From the NCBI RefSeq assembly GCF_030373225.1, contig NZ_JAUCZG010000021.1, positions 1 through 64,000 of the forward strand: a DNA stretch of 64,000 bases, given 5' to 3'. Positions 1-7,712 of this stretch are shown piece by piece (position 1 is the first letter of the stretch; every line of letters begins with the position of its first letter). Position numbers and translations under genes: made by a program. The stretch is from Hydrogenophaga sp. (GTDB lineage: Bacteria > Pseudomonadota > Gammaproteobacteria > Burkholderiales > Burkholderiaceae_C). Below the pieces are notes generated by a model. It was given only the letters and a program-made list of their open reading frames with translations. It did no database searches and had not been told where the DNA came from.

Positions 1-680
1 TACCGCACTGGCATGCAAGACTAATGCCAGTTATTTACGGGACAGGACACTAGATGTGGATGACCAAAATGCTGCAAGAACTGCTGGCCCAGCTTCCCAT
101 CCCCAAAGTCAGCAATCGCTGCTCGACCGTCGTTCACTTTCGCAGGTTGATGGACAGCAATGGGTCCTCAGCTGCCGCCCGAGGAAGAGTTCAGGCTGCC
201 AGCGTCGTTCGATGCCAGCACTCGGCCAACCAAAGCCAGGTCGCCCAGAGCGCGCTGGAGCAGTGGGCCCGCATCCACGAGATCGAGCGTGAGGCCAAGA
301 CGAAAGCGCCAAGACGCGGCCCCTGCTGACTTTTGTAGACATTCAGGGTGAGCCTGTAAGCCATCGAGTTAGCGGGTGGGTTAGCGTGAAACTTGACCCT
401 AGTGGACGCCCTGTGGCGGGGGAAGGTACGCATTGCGGGTACGCAAGGCTGGCTAGGGTGAATGGCAGCCGAAAAGGCAGAGAAACCTCTGACGGCAAGC
501 AAGGCTTCTCAGGCTACGAAAACCGTCCGGTCAAGTGGGGGAAGCCCATAGAGAGGGAGTCAGCCATGGTGCCTTCGTCAATATGCCCAGGGCACAACCG
601 GGTACACGACACTGCTGGAGAACGACCGGCAAGACGCATCTGAAACCCTGTACTGCTGGCTACACAGTGGCTACACGGGC
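1..680. other. gene-poor, decayed DNA at the left edge
   Basis: No convincing intact gene is present. A plus-strand reading frame at 54-329 has a short stretch (ALEQWARIHEIEREAK, near its end) vaguely like the segment before the catalytic core of IS66-type transposases. It stops soon afterwards and has no catalytic motif. From about 348 to 645, several overlapping short frames cover a sequence whose look recalls structured, non-protein DNA such as a truncated group II intron 5' part, but no reverse transcriptase follows. Both identifications are guesses from memory. The position, directly beyond the 3' end of a tRNA gene, is typical of places where mobile DNA inserts and decays. Confidence 0.3.
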
Positions 681-725
681 ACAAAAACAAAAAGAGCCTG
701 CTACTAAATTGATAGTGGCAAGCCC
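681..725 (-). terminator. rho-independent terminator of tRNA-Ser
   Basis: Read on the minus strand, a stem of about 13 bp with one mismatch and some G-U pairs (713-725 with 694-706, six-base loop 707-712) is followed by a T-rich run (TTTTTGTTTTTG, 682-693). It lies 11 bases beyond the CCA end of the tRNA-Ser gene, which fits termination of that transcript. Confidence 0.65.
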
Positions 726-735
726 TTGTGCACAT

Positions 736-823
<88 letters not shown>

Positions 824-939
824 GGTGTTGGTCTTCAGCGCGAACCGGCGAGTATAGCAGGCACCTGGAGCACCTCATTCGACACACCGGGCGTGCGGGG
901 CCGGTGAGACAATCCGGCCACCGCAGACCCCCACCGCCC

Positions 940-2370
940 ATGCTCGTCGACACCCAACCCGCGACCTACCAGCACATGCCGGCTTCGCCGGAGGTGCGTG
1001 ACCACTGGGTGAACTCCCAGCTCATCGGCGTCCTGATGGACAACATGGGCGCTTCTTTGCTGGCCGCGCTGGTGTCGTTGCCCATTCTGGTCTTCATGAT
1101 GGCGGGCCAGGTCAACACGGCGGGACTGGTGGTCTGGTCCCTGCTGATGCTGGCACTGCTGGCCTACCGGTACCGCCTGATCGGCATCTACCGGCTGCGC
1201 CACGACAGCCTGGAAGGGCCTCAGCGCATCACCTTCATCAACCGCTACCACTGGACCTGGGTTGCCATGGCGCTGTTGTGGGGCGGGCCCGTGTTGCTGA
1301 GTTACCAGCAGGCGCCGATGGCCACGCAGTTCGTGTGTGCGCTGGTGGTGCTGGGCCAGGGCTTGCTCACGCTCACCGCCTTCAGCGCCTATTTGCCGGT
1401 CTACCGGGCCTATGCCAACGCGCTGATGGTGTCGGTGCTGGCGAGTCTGGTGCTCGTCACCGTGCTGTTGCCCCAACCCTCCGGCATGTGGCAGACCGGG
1501 CTGGTCCTCATGGTGTTGCTGCTGGCGTTCTGGGGTTTGCTGTTCATGACGGGAACGCGCATGCACGAGGTGCACCGGGCGAGCTTCGAGTTGCAGTTCT
1601 CCAACCAGGAACTGATCGACTCGCTCACCCTGCAGACGCGGGCCTCGTTGCGGGCGGTGGCCACCAAGAACCGGTTCCTGGCGTCGGCGGCGCACGATCT
1701 GCGCCAGCCGGTGCACGCCCTGAGCCTGTACGCCGACTGGCTGGCCACCGAGCCCGAGATGGCGCGCGACATCGCTCCGCGCATCCTGCAGTCCACACGC
1801 GCCATCAATGAATTGTTCGACTCGCTGTTCGACCTGACACGCATCGACGCCGGCAACTACAAGGTTCGCCTGCAGCATGTGGATGTGGAGAAACTGTTTG
1901 CCGATCTGTCGCTGCAGTTCGAGCCGGTGGCGGTGGGCAAATCGCTGCGCCTGCGTTCGCACACGCGCCCCACCACGCTGTGGTCAGACCCGGTGGTGCT
2001 GCGCCGCATCCTGGGCAACCTGGTGTCGAATGCGCTGCGGCACACCCACCAGGGCGGCGTGTTGCTGGCCTTGCGCCATCGGGCCGACATGCTGGTTTTC
2101 GAGGTCTGGGACACCGGCGTGGGCATCGCGCGGGAGCACCAGCAGGCCATTTTTCAGGAGTTCTTCCGGGTGTCGCAACACCAGGGCACCGAGGACAGCC
2201 TGGGCCTGGGCCTGACCATCGTGTCCAAGCTGGCCTCGCTGATGGGTTATCAGCTGGCACTGAGTTCGGAGGCGAATCGCGGCAGCGTGTTCCGGGTGAT
2301 GTTGCCGGCCTTCACACAGCAGGAAGCCACCGGGCTGCCCGAGCCCACGGTGGTGCGCAGCGAGACCTGA
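940..2370 (+). CDS. membrane-bound sensor histidine kinase
   Basis: A 476-residue sensor kinase of the inner membrane. About six hydrophobic segments fill residues 35-205 (for example 38-55, 62-78, 108-122, 130-150, 160-177, 186-204) with almost no periplasmic loop, so the signal is probably sensed within the membrane. The HisKA domain follows, with the H-box FLASAAHDLRQP (phospho-acceptor near His252). The ATPase domain has an N-box (LGNLVSNALRHT, about 357-369), DTGVGI (about 390) and LGLGLTIV (about 421). The ATG at 940 is chosen because upstream in-frame sequence runs through the tRNA gene. Its likely partner is the response regulator that ends 25 bp away on the other strand. The ligand is unknown. 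Confidence 0.9.
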   Translation: MLVDTQPATYQHMPASPEVRDHWVNSQLIGVLMDNMGASLLAALVSLPILVFMMAGQVNTAGLVVWSLLMLALLAYRYRLIGIYRLRHDSLEGPQRITFINRYHWTWVAMALLWGGPVLLSYQQAPMATQFVCALVVLGQGLLTLTAFSAYLPVYRAYANALMVSVLASLVLVTVLLPQPSGMWQTGLVLMVLLLAFWGLLFMTGTRMHEVHRASFELQFSNQELIDSLTLQTRASLRAVATKNRFLASAAHDLRQPVHALSLYADWLATEPEMARDIAPRILQSTRAINELFDSLFDLTRIDAGNYKVRLQHVDVEKLFADLSLQFEPVAVGKSLRLRSHTRPTTLWSDPVVLRRILGNLVSNALRHTHQGGVLLALRHRADMLVFEVWDTGVGIAREHQQAIFQEFFRVSQHQGTEDSLGLGLTIVSKLASLMGYQLALSSEANRGSVFRVMLPAFTQQEATGLPEPTVVRSET

Positions 2371-2395
2371 TCACGGTCCGCTGCGCGGGTGGGAC

Positions 2396-2989
2396 TCAGA
2401 GGTCGAGCAGGCCTGCGGTGCGGGCCAGATGGCTGGCCTGCGAGCGGCTCTTCACGTTGAGGCGGCGGAACAGGCGCCACAGGTGCACCTTGACGGTGTG
2501 CTCGCTGATCTGGAGTTGTTCGGCGATGTCGCGGTTGCTCAGACCCCGGTCCAGCATGACCAGCAGCTGTTTCTGGCGCTTGGAGAGTTTGTCGGGAATG
2601 GTGGGCGCGTTTTCGTCTTCCACCTCTTCGGCCAGAAACTCTCGCAGAACCTTGGCGATCTGCGCGGCACCGGCCGACTTCTCCACGTAGGCATCGGCAC
2701 CGGCTTCACGCGCCAGGTCTTCGTAGTCGGAAGAGGGCGACGCCGACAGCACGATCAGGGACGTGTCGGGCAGCATCTGACGGACTTCGCGCACCCCGGA
2801 CACACCGTTGGTGTCGGGCAATTTCAGATCGAGACAGACCAGTTCGGGCTCACCATGTTCGGCGATTGCCTTGCTTACCGAAGCCAGTCGTTCGAGCTCG
2901 ATCACCTGGGTGGAGGCACGCAAGCGGCGAAGCAACATGACGACGGCCTCACGCATCAGCGGATGGTCGTCAATAACAAAAATACTCAT
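2396..2989 (-). CDS. NarL/LuxR-family response regulator
   Basis: A 197-residue regulator. The receiver domain (about 1-120) starts FVIDDHPLMREAV, has acidic residues at positions 7-8 and the phospho-acceptor Asp54 in CLDLKLPD, and carries the conserved Lys in VEKSAGA. A linker rich in Glu/Asp precedes a LuxR/GerE helix-turn-helix (about 133-195: LSKRQKQLLVMLDRGLSNRDIAEQL), so it should bind DNA when phosphorylated. It converges tail-to-tail with the histidine kinase gene. The two must therefore be transcribed from separate promoters even though they are probably a cognate pair. Its own promoter should lie in 2990-3236. Confidence 0.92.
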   Translation of the reverse strand: MSIFVIDDHPLMREAVVMLLRRLRASTQVIELERLASVSKAIAEHGEPELVCLDLKLPDTNGVSGVREVRQMLPDTSLIVLSASPSSDYEDLAREAGADAYVEKSAGAAQIAKVLREFLAEEVEDENAPTIPDKLSKRQKQLLVMLDRGLSNRDIAEQLQISEHTVKVHLWRLFRRLNVKSRSQASHLARTAGLLDL

Positions 2990-3236
2990 AACGGGCTGTG
3001 CTGGTAATAGATGGTTTCAACCAAAGAGCATATCGACAAGTTGTTGCTTTGGCGATAGTTGCTCAGGGCGCAAACGGGACCGGGTTGGGACTTGCTGCAC
3101 GGTATGTCGGTCGGCGAGTGCGCCCGATCCCCATACCCCATATGGTACGCCGATGGGTCGCTGGTGGTTGTGCGGGCCACGGCGGTTGCGGCCCCGCCTC
3201 CTCAGGTCATCGTCGCCTTGTCCATGCGCGAGGCGT
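2990..3236. promoter_or_regulatory. intergenic region upstream of the response regulator
   Basis: No gene is supported in these 247 bases. The region lies 5' of the minus-strand response regulator and 3' of trpS, so it should contain the regulator's promoter and the trpS terminator. A short palindrome (CCATATGG, 3139-3146) lies about 150 bp upstream of the regulator start within ACCCCATATGGTACG and could be an operator. No clear sigma-70 hexamers or strong terminator hairpin were found. Confidence 0.3.
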
Positions 3237-4529
3237 TCAGGTGCCCGGTTCGCTGAAAAAACGCAGTGCGGCGTCCAGTGCATGGGACTCGCCTCGGGTC
3301 GCAATCTGGTTCGTGAGTGAGGTGAGCGCAGTGCTGCCTTCGCGCTGCAATCGGGCCATGGCCTGTGCGGCGTCGCGTGGCGCTGTGAAGCCCGTGCTTT
3401 GCAGCAGCACGGAGCCCTGGGCGTCCAGGAGTTTGAAATAGAACAAGCCGTCCGCCTCGCGGTATTGCTTGAAGGCGGGGGCGCTGGCCTTGCCGGCTTT
3501 GCTGGCCGCAGGTGCCGCGACCGCCTGCAGTGGGCGCAAGCCCACGGCGTGCCGCAGTCGTGCGGTGAAGGGCGTGGCGATCGCCCGGGCCTTCTCGGCG
3601 CCGGCCTTCAGGGTTTTTTCAATGCGCACGGGCTCGTGGATGAGCTCGTCGTACACCGCGCGCATGGGCGCGATCTCATGGTCGATGCGCTCGAACAGAA
3701 GCTGTTTGGCGTCGCCCCAGGCGATGCCGTCGGCATAGGCCTGTGCAAGCGCCGTGGTTTCCGAAGCCGAAGCAAAGGCCTGGTACAGCTGGAACAGGGC
3801 GGAGCCGTCGGTGGACTTGGGCTCGCCCGGTGCGCGCGAGTCGGTCACGATGCCCATGATGAGTTTCTTCAGCTGCTCACGCGGCGCGAACAACGGAATC
3901 GTGTTGTCGTAGCTTTTGCTCATCTTGCGGCCGTCCAGCCCGGGCAATGTGGCCACGTGGTCTTCGATCGCCGCTTCGGGCAGCGTGAAGTGTTCGCCGT
4001 AAAGGTGGTTGAAGCTGGCCGCGATGTCGCGCGCCATCTCGATGTGCTGGATCTGGTCTCGACCCACCGGCACCTGGTGGGCGTTGAACATCAGGATGTC
4101 GGCCGCCATCAGGACCGGGTACATGAACAGGCCTGCCGACACGCCGGCGTCCGGGTCTTCGCCGGCCGCCGTGTTCTTGTCGACCCAGGCCTTGTAGGCG
4201 TGTGCGCGGTTGAGCGCCCCTTTGCCGGTGACACAGGTGAGCAGCCAGGTCAGTTCGGGAATCTCGGGAATGTCGGACTGGCGGTAGAACGTGACCTTCT
4301 CGGGGTCGAGCCCGCAAGCCAGCCAGGTGGCGGCGATTTCCAGCGTGGAGCGTTGCACGCGTGCGGGCTCTCCCACCTTGATCAGGGCGTGGTAGTCGGC
4401 CAGGAAATAAAAGCTCTCGACCTCGGCCAGACGGCTGGCCCGCACGGTCGGGCGCACAGCGCCCACATAGTTGCCCAGGTGGGGAGTGCCCGAGGTGGTG
4501 ATGCCGGTGAGAACGCGTTGGGTTTTCAT
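3237..4529 (-). CDS. trpS: tryptophanyl-tRNA synthetase with C-terminal extension
   Basis: Charges tRNA-Trp with tryptophan in the cytoplasm. It is a class I synthetase: the HIGH-type motif is TPHLGNYVG near residues 15-23 and the KMSKS loop is intact (GRKMSKSYD, about 200-208). The 430 residues exceed the usual 330-350. The extra C-terminal part (about 340-430) begins with an Ala/Lys linker (AAPAASKAGKASAPAF) and then has FYFKLLDAQGSVLLQSTGF, which resembles the small YegP/DUF1508-type domain. From memory such an extension is usual in Burkholderiales TrpS. It is the first of a run of minus-strand genes with short gaps. Confidence 0.97.
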   Translation of the reverse strand: MKTQRVLTGITTSGTPHLGNYVGAVRPTVRASRLAEVESFYFLADYHALIKVGEPARVQRSTLEIAATWLACGLDPEKVTFYRQSDIPEIPELTWLLTCVTGKGALNRAHAYKAWVDKNTAAGEDPDAGVSAGLFMYPVLMAADILMFNAHQVPVGRDQIQHIEMARDIAASFNHLYGEHFTLPEAAIEDHVATLPGLDGRKMSKSYDNTIPLFAPREQLKKLIMGIVTDSRAPGEPKSTDGSALFQLYQAFASASETTALAQAYADGIAWGDAKQLLFERIDHEIAPMRAVYDELIHEPVRIEKTLKAGAEKARAIATPFTARLRHAVGLRPLQAVAAPAASKAGKASAPAFKQYREADGLFYFKLLDAQGSVLLQSTGFTAPRDAAQAMARLQREGSTALTSLTNQIATRGESHALDAALRFFSEPGT

Positions 4530-4547
4530 GGATGGAGCGGCTTCGAT

Positions 4548-5216
4548 TTACAGGATCAGCATGCGAAGGGGGGTGAGCAGCACCACGATGGCGCTCTCGG
4601 TGAGCATCATCAGGGGTCGCAGCCAGAGGTTGCCCACCACGCCGCTGATGACGAGCGCCATCACGATGAAGAAGCCCCAGGGCTCCACGCGCGAGACCAG
4701 TTCGGCCTGGCGCAGAGGCAGCAGTCCCACCAGGATGCGTCCGCCGTCCAGCGGGGGCAGGGGAAAAAGATTGAAAGCGAACATGACCAGGTTCACCAGC
4801 ACACCGGCGCGGCACATCTGCAGGAAAAACGGTTCCTGCACGTTCAGGGCGGCAAGCACGTAGAGCAGCACGGTCCAGGCGATCGCCTGAAACAGGTTGG
4901 CGCCCGGCCCTGCCAGGGCCACCCACACCATGTCGCGCTTGGGGTTGCGCAGCCGTCCGAAATTGACCGGCACCGGTTTGGCGTAGCCGAACAGAAAGGC
5001 GCCGGCCGTGGCGAAATACAGAATCAGCGGCATCGCGATCGTGCCGACCGGGTCGATGTGCTTGACCGGGTTGAGCGTGATGCGCCCCATCAGCTCGGCC
5101 GTGCGGTCGCCAAAGTGTCTGGCTGCATAGCCATGCGCCGCTTCGTGCAGCGTGATGGCGAACAACACCGGGATGGCGTAGAGGGCAACGGTTTGAACGA
5201 TCTGGGCGAAATCCAT
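4548..5216 (-). CDS. site-2 protease family membrane metalloprotease (M50)
   Basis: A 222-residue polytopic inner-membrane protein of the rhomboid-like S2P/M50 class. The zinc motif HEAAH is at residues 24-28 inside the first helix (ITLHEAAHGYAARHFGD), and the second metal-ligand motif is NLFPLPPLDGGRI about residue 145. Four or more further hydrophobic segments follow. No PDZ domain is present, so it is the short minimal form rather than RseP. The start is the ATG giving MDFAQIVQTV; an upstream in-frame ATG would add only six residues. The substrate is unknown. It lies 18 bp upstream of trpS on the same strand, a pairing I recall from other Burkholderiales. Confidence 0.88.
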   Translation of the reverse strand: MDFAQIVQTVALYAIPVLFAITLHEAAHGYAARHFGDRTAELMGRITLNPVKHIDPVGTIAMPLILYFATAGAFLFGYAKPVPVNFGRLRNPKRDMVWVALAGPGANLFQAIAWTVLLYVLAALNVQEPFFLQMCRAGVLVNLVMFAFNLFPLPPLDGGRILVGLLPLRQAELVSRVEPWGFFIVMALVISGVVGNLWLRPLMMLTESAIVVLLTPLRMLIL

Positions 5217-5277
5217 GGGGGTGCCTGGAGGCAAACGCGTATTGTCCCAGACTGCAGCGAAGCCCCGGCGGCCGGAC

Positions 5278-5913
5278 TCAGAGTCCGAGTGGGGCCAGCG
5301 CGCCCTGGCCGGCGCGGATCACCTCGGGCTCGCCGCCCTGGCCCATCGGGGTGAGGTCGATCACGGTCGTGGGCTCCAGCGCGCAGGCTCCCGCATCGAT
5401 CACGCCGGCGAGCTCGTGCTGCAGGCGCTCGCGGATCTCTTGCGCGTCGTTGAGCGGGTCGCTCTGGCCGGGCAGGATCAGGGTGGTCGACAGCAGCGGG
5501 GCACCGTGCAGGCCCAGCAGCTCCAGCAGGGCCTTGTGCTCGGGCACCCGCAGGCCGATGGTCTTGCGCGAGGGGTGGCTCAGGCGCCGCGGCACTTCCT
5601 TGCTGGCCTCCAGGATGAAGGTGTAGGGCCCGGGCGTGGCGAGCTTGAGCAGGCGGTACTGGCGGTTGTCGACCCGCGCGTAGCTTGCGAGCTCGCTCAG
5701 GTCGCGGCAGATCAGGGTGAGGTGGTGCTTGTCGTCCACCTGGCGGATGCGGCGCAGCCGGTCGGCGGCGGTCTTGTCGTCGAGGTGGCAGACCAGTGCG
5801 TAACTGGAATCGGTGGGGACCGCCAGCACGCCGCCGCGCTCGAGCAGCTGCACGGCCTGCTTGAGCAGCCGTGGCTGGGGGTTGTCGGGGTGAACTTCAA
5901 AGAGCTGTGACAT
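5278..5913 (-). CDS. YciO/Sua5-family threonylcarbamoyl-AMP synthase-like protein
   Basis: A 211-residue protein with the YrdC/Sua5 fold. Characteristic segments are GGVLAVPTDSSYALVC near residue 28, KHHLTLICRDLSEL, GPYTFILEASKEVPR and the final EPTTVIDL. These resemble the YciO branch, whose role in tRNA threonylcarbamoyl-adenosine (t6A) synthesis is less certain than that of TsaC/Sua5. The length and lack of a Sua5 C-terminal domain also favour YciO. It lies 12 bp downstream of the DMT exporter gene on the same strand and is probably cotranscribed with it. A true TsaC is likely elsewhere in the genome. Confidence 0.85.
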   Translation of the reverse strand: MSQLFEVHPDNPQPRLLKQAVQLLERGGVLAVPTDSSYALVCHLDDKTAADRLRRIRQVDDKHHLTLICRDLSELASYARVDNRQYRLLKLATPGPYTFILEASKEVPRRLSHPSRKTIGLRVPEHKALLELLGLHGAPLLSTTLILPGQSDPLNDAQEIRERLQHELAGVIDAGACALEPTTVIDLTPMGQGGEPEVIRAGQGALAPLGL

Positions 5914-5925
5914 GGCGTGCGGGGT

Positions 5926-6834
5926 TCAGGCCTCGGGCTGTTCGACCGGCAGGCGCCGGTCTCGCGCGGTGAACCAGCTGGCGGTGGCGCCGCAGAGCAC
6001 GATCATGCCGATGCCGGCGAGCTCCAGCGGACCCGGCGTGTGTCCGAACACGACCCAGCCACACAGCATGGCGAAGCCGATCTGGGTGTACAGGTAGGGC
6101 GTCAGGGTGGAGGCCGGCGCACGCGCAAACGCCAGGATCAGCAGGAAGTGGCCCACCGTGCCCATGAGGCCGATGAGGCACAGCAGCGCAAAGGTGCGCG
6201 CATCGGGCATGGCCTGCCAAACGAACGGAAGCGCCAGGCTGGCCACCAGCGCGCCGACCCAGCCCGTGAAGAAATGCATCGTCATCGGGTCTTCGGTGCG
6301 AGCCATCTTGCTGGTGAGGATCTGGAACCACGCGTAGGTGAACACCATCACCAGCGGCAGCAGGCTGGCCCAGCCGATCACATCGCCGCCGGGCTGCACC
6401 ACCAGCAGCGCACCGGCGAATCCACCCACCACCAGTGCCCATCGCAGCACCGACACCTGCTCCTTCAGGAACAGGGCAGCCAGCAGGGTGACCGCCAGCG
6501 GCGAGATCATGATGATCGCGGTGAATTCGCCCACCGGCATGAACTGCACGCTGACAAACGACAGCACGCTCACCATGAGCAGCAGGCAACCGCGCAGCAC
6601 CTGGTAGCGCGGGTGCGCGGTCTGCCAGAGCTGGCGGCCGCGCACCGGCAGCATGATGGCCGAGACCGCCACCGCATGAAACACATAGCGGAACCACACC
6701 GCCACCAGCACGGACACGAAGGCACCGACGTACTTGACGGTGGTGTCGAGCACCGCGAAGCAGGCCGTGGCCGCGATCAGGAAAGCAATGCCCAGCAGGG
6801 CGTGCGCCGGGGTGCGCCGTGCCAGTTCGGACAT
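5926..6834 (-). CDS. DMT-superfamily (EamA) transporter
   Basis: A 302-residue inner-membrane protein with two repeated EamA halves, giving about ten predicted helices (first AFLIAATACFAVLDTTVKYV near residue 20). The ATG at 6834 overlaps the stop of the upstream PHP gene as ATGA, which supports this start and translational coupling. A longer in-frame start would add ten unlikely residues that overlap the upstream gene. Family members export or import small metabolites such as amino acids or nucleobases. The substrate cannot be inferred from sequence. Confidence 0.88.
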   Translation of the reverse strand: MSELARRTPAHALLGIAFLIAATACFAVLDTTVKYVGAFVSVLVAVWFRYVFHAVAVSAIMLPVRGRQLWQTAHPRYQVLRGCLLLMVSVLSFVSVQFMPVGEFTAIIMISPLAVTLLAALFLKEQVSVLRWALVVGGFAGALLVVQPGGDVIGWASLLPLVMVFTYAWFQILTSKMARTEDPMTMHFFTGWVGALVASLALPFVWQAMPDARTFALLCLIGLMGTVGHFLLILAFARAPASTLTPYLYTQIGFAMLCGWVVFGHTPGPLELAGIGMIVLCGATASWFTARDRRLPVEQPEA

Positions 6835-7688
6835 CAGTGGATGCGCGCCTGGAGCAGGTCCCACACCGGCGTGACGCTGCCGGGCAGATCGGGCAGCTTG
6901 CCCAGGTCGGTGTGGCTCTCTTCGGGGCTGTGGAAGTCGCTGCCGCGGGAAGCGGCCAGGCCGAATTCCTGGCAGTAGCCCGCGTATTTCACATAGTCCG
7001 ACGCGTTGTGCGCACCGGTCATCACCTCCACCGCCTGGCCGCCGTGGGCCTTGAACTCGGTAAAGAGGGCGAATTCCTCATTGGGTGTGAGCTTGTAGCG
7101 CCCCGGGTGGGCGATCACGGCCACGCCGCCGGCCTCGGTGATCCAGCGCACGGCGTCTGCCAGCCTGGCCCAGCGGTGGGGCACGAAGCCGGGCTTGCCC
7201 TCGGTGATGTACTTGCGAAAGACATCGTTGGTGTCCTTGCTCACGCCGATTTCCACCAGGTAGCGCGCAAAGTGCGAGCGCGAGATCAGTTCGGGGTTGC
7301 CCACGTACTTCAGCGCACCTTCGTACACCCCCTTGATGCCCACGCGGGCGAGGTCGTCGCTCATGTCGCGGGCACGCTGTTCGCGTCCGTTGCGTGTGGC
7401 TTGCAGGCCGGCCAGCAGCGCGGGCTGCGTGTGGTCCACGCCCAGGCCGACGATGTGCACCGTGATGCCCAGGAAGGTCACCGAGATCTCGACGCCGGTG
7501 AGGTAGCGCATGCCCGCCGCCTGCGCCGCCGCCATGGCGCGGCCCTGTCCACCGAGTTCGTCGTGGTCGGTCAGGGCCCAAAGCTCCACGCCGTTGTCGC
7601 GGGCGCGTTGCGCCAGCGCTTCGGGCGTGAGGGTGCCGTCGGAGACGACGGAGTGGCAATGCAGGTCGGCGTTGGTCAATGTGTTCAC
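6834..7688 (-). CDS. rnm: PHP-domain phosphoesterase, RNase AM / 3',5'-nucleoside bisphosphate phosphatase
   Basis: A 284-residue cytoplasmic PHP metalloenzyme like E. coli YciV (RNase AM), which trims 5' ends of small RNAs and hydrolyses 3',5'-nucleoside bisphosphates. Metal-binding motifs are visible: ADLHCHSVVSDGTLTP at residues 7-22, LTDHDEL near 38, GVEIS near 66, a His-rich AVIAHPGRYKL about 195, and SRGSDFHSPEE near the C terminus. The full-length PHP set argues for an active enzyme. It overlaps the downstream exporter gene by four bases. The gap to ppc upstream is 24 bp, so it may be read from the ppc promoter. Confidence 0.88.
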   Translation of the reverse strand: MNTLTNADLHCHSVVSDGTLTPEALAQRARDNGVELWALTDHDELGGQGRAMAAAQAAGMRYLTGVEISVTFLGITVHIVGLGVDHTQPALLAGLQATRNGREQRARDMSDDLARVGIKGVYEGALKYVGNPELISRSHFARYLVEIGVSKDTNDVFRKYITEGKPGFVPHRWARLADAVRWITEAGGVAVIAHPGRYKLTPNEEFALFTEFKAHGGQAVEVMTGAHNASDYVKYAGYCQEFGLAASRGSDFHSPEESHTDLGKLPDLPGSVTPVWDLLQARIH

Positions 7689-7712
7689 TCGGCAATTCTA
7701 GGTTTTACCGGT

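Noticed and set aside
3399-5354. Plus-strand frame of about 650 codons opposite trpS and the site-2 protease
   Set aside because: Shadow frame in high-GC DNA; both minus-strand genes have catalytic motifs.
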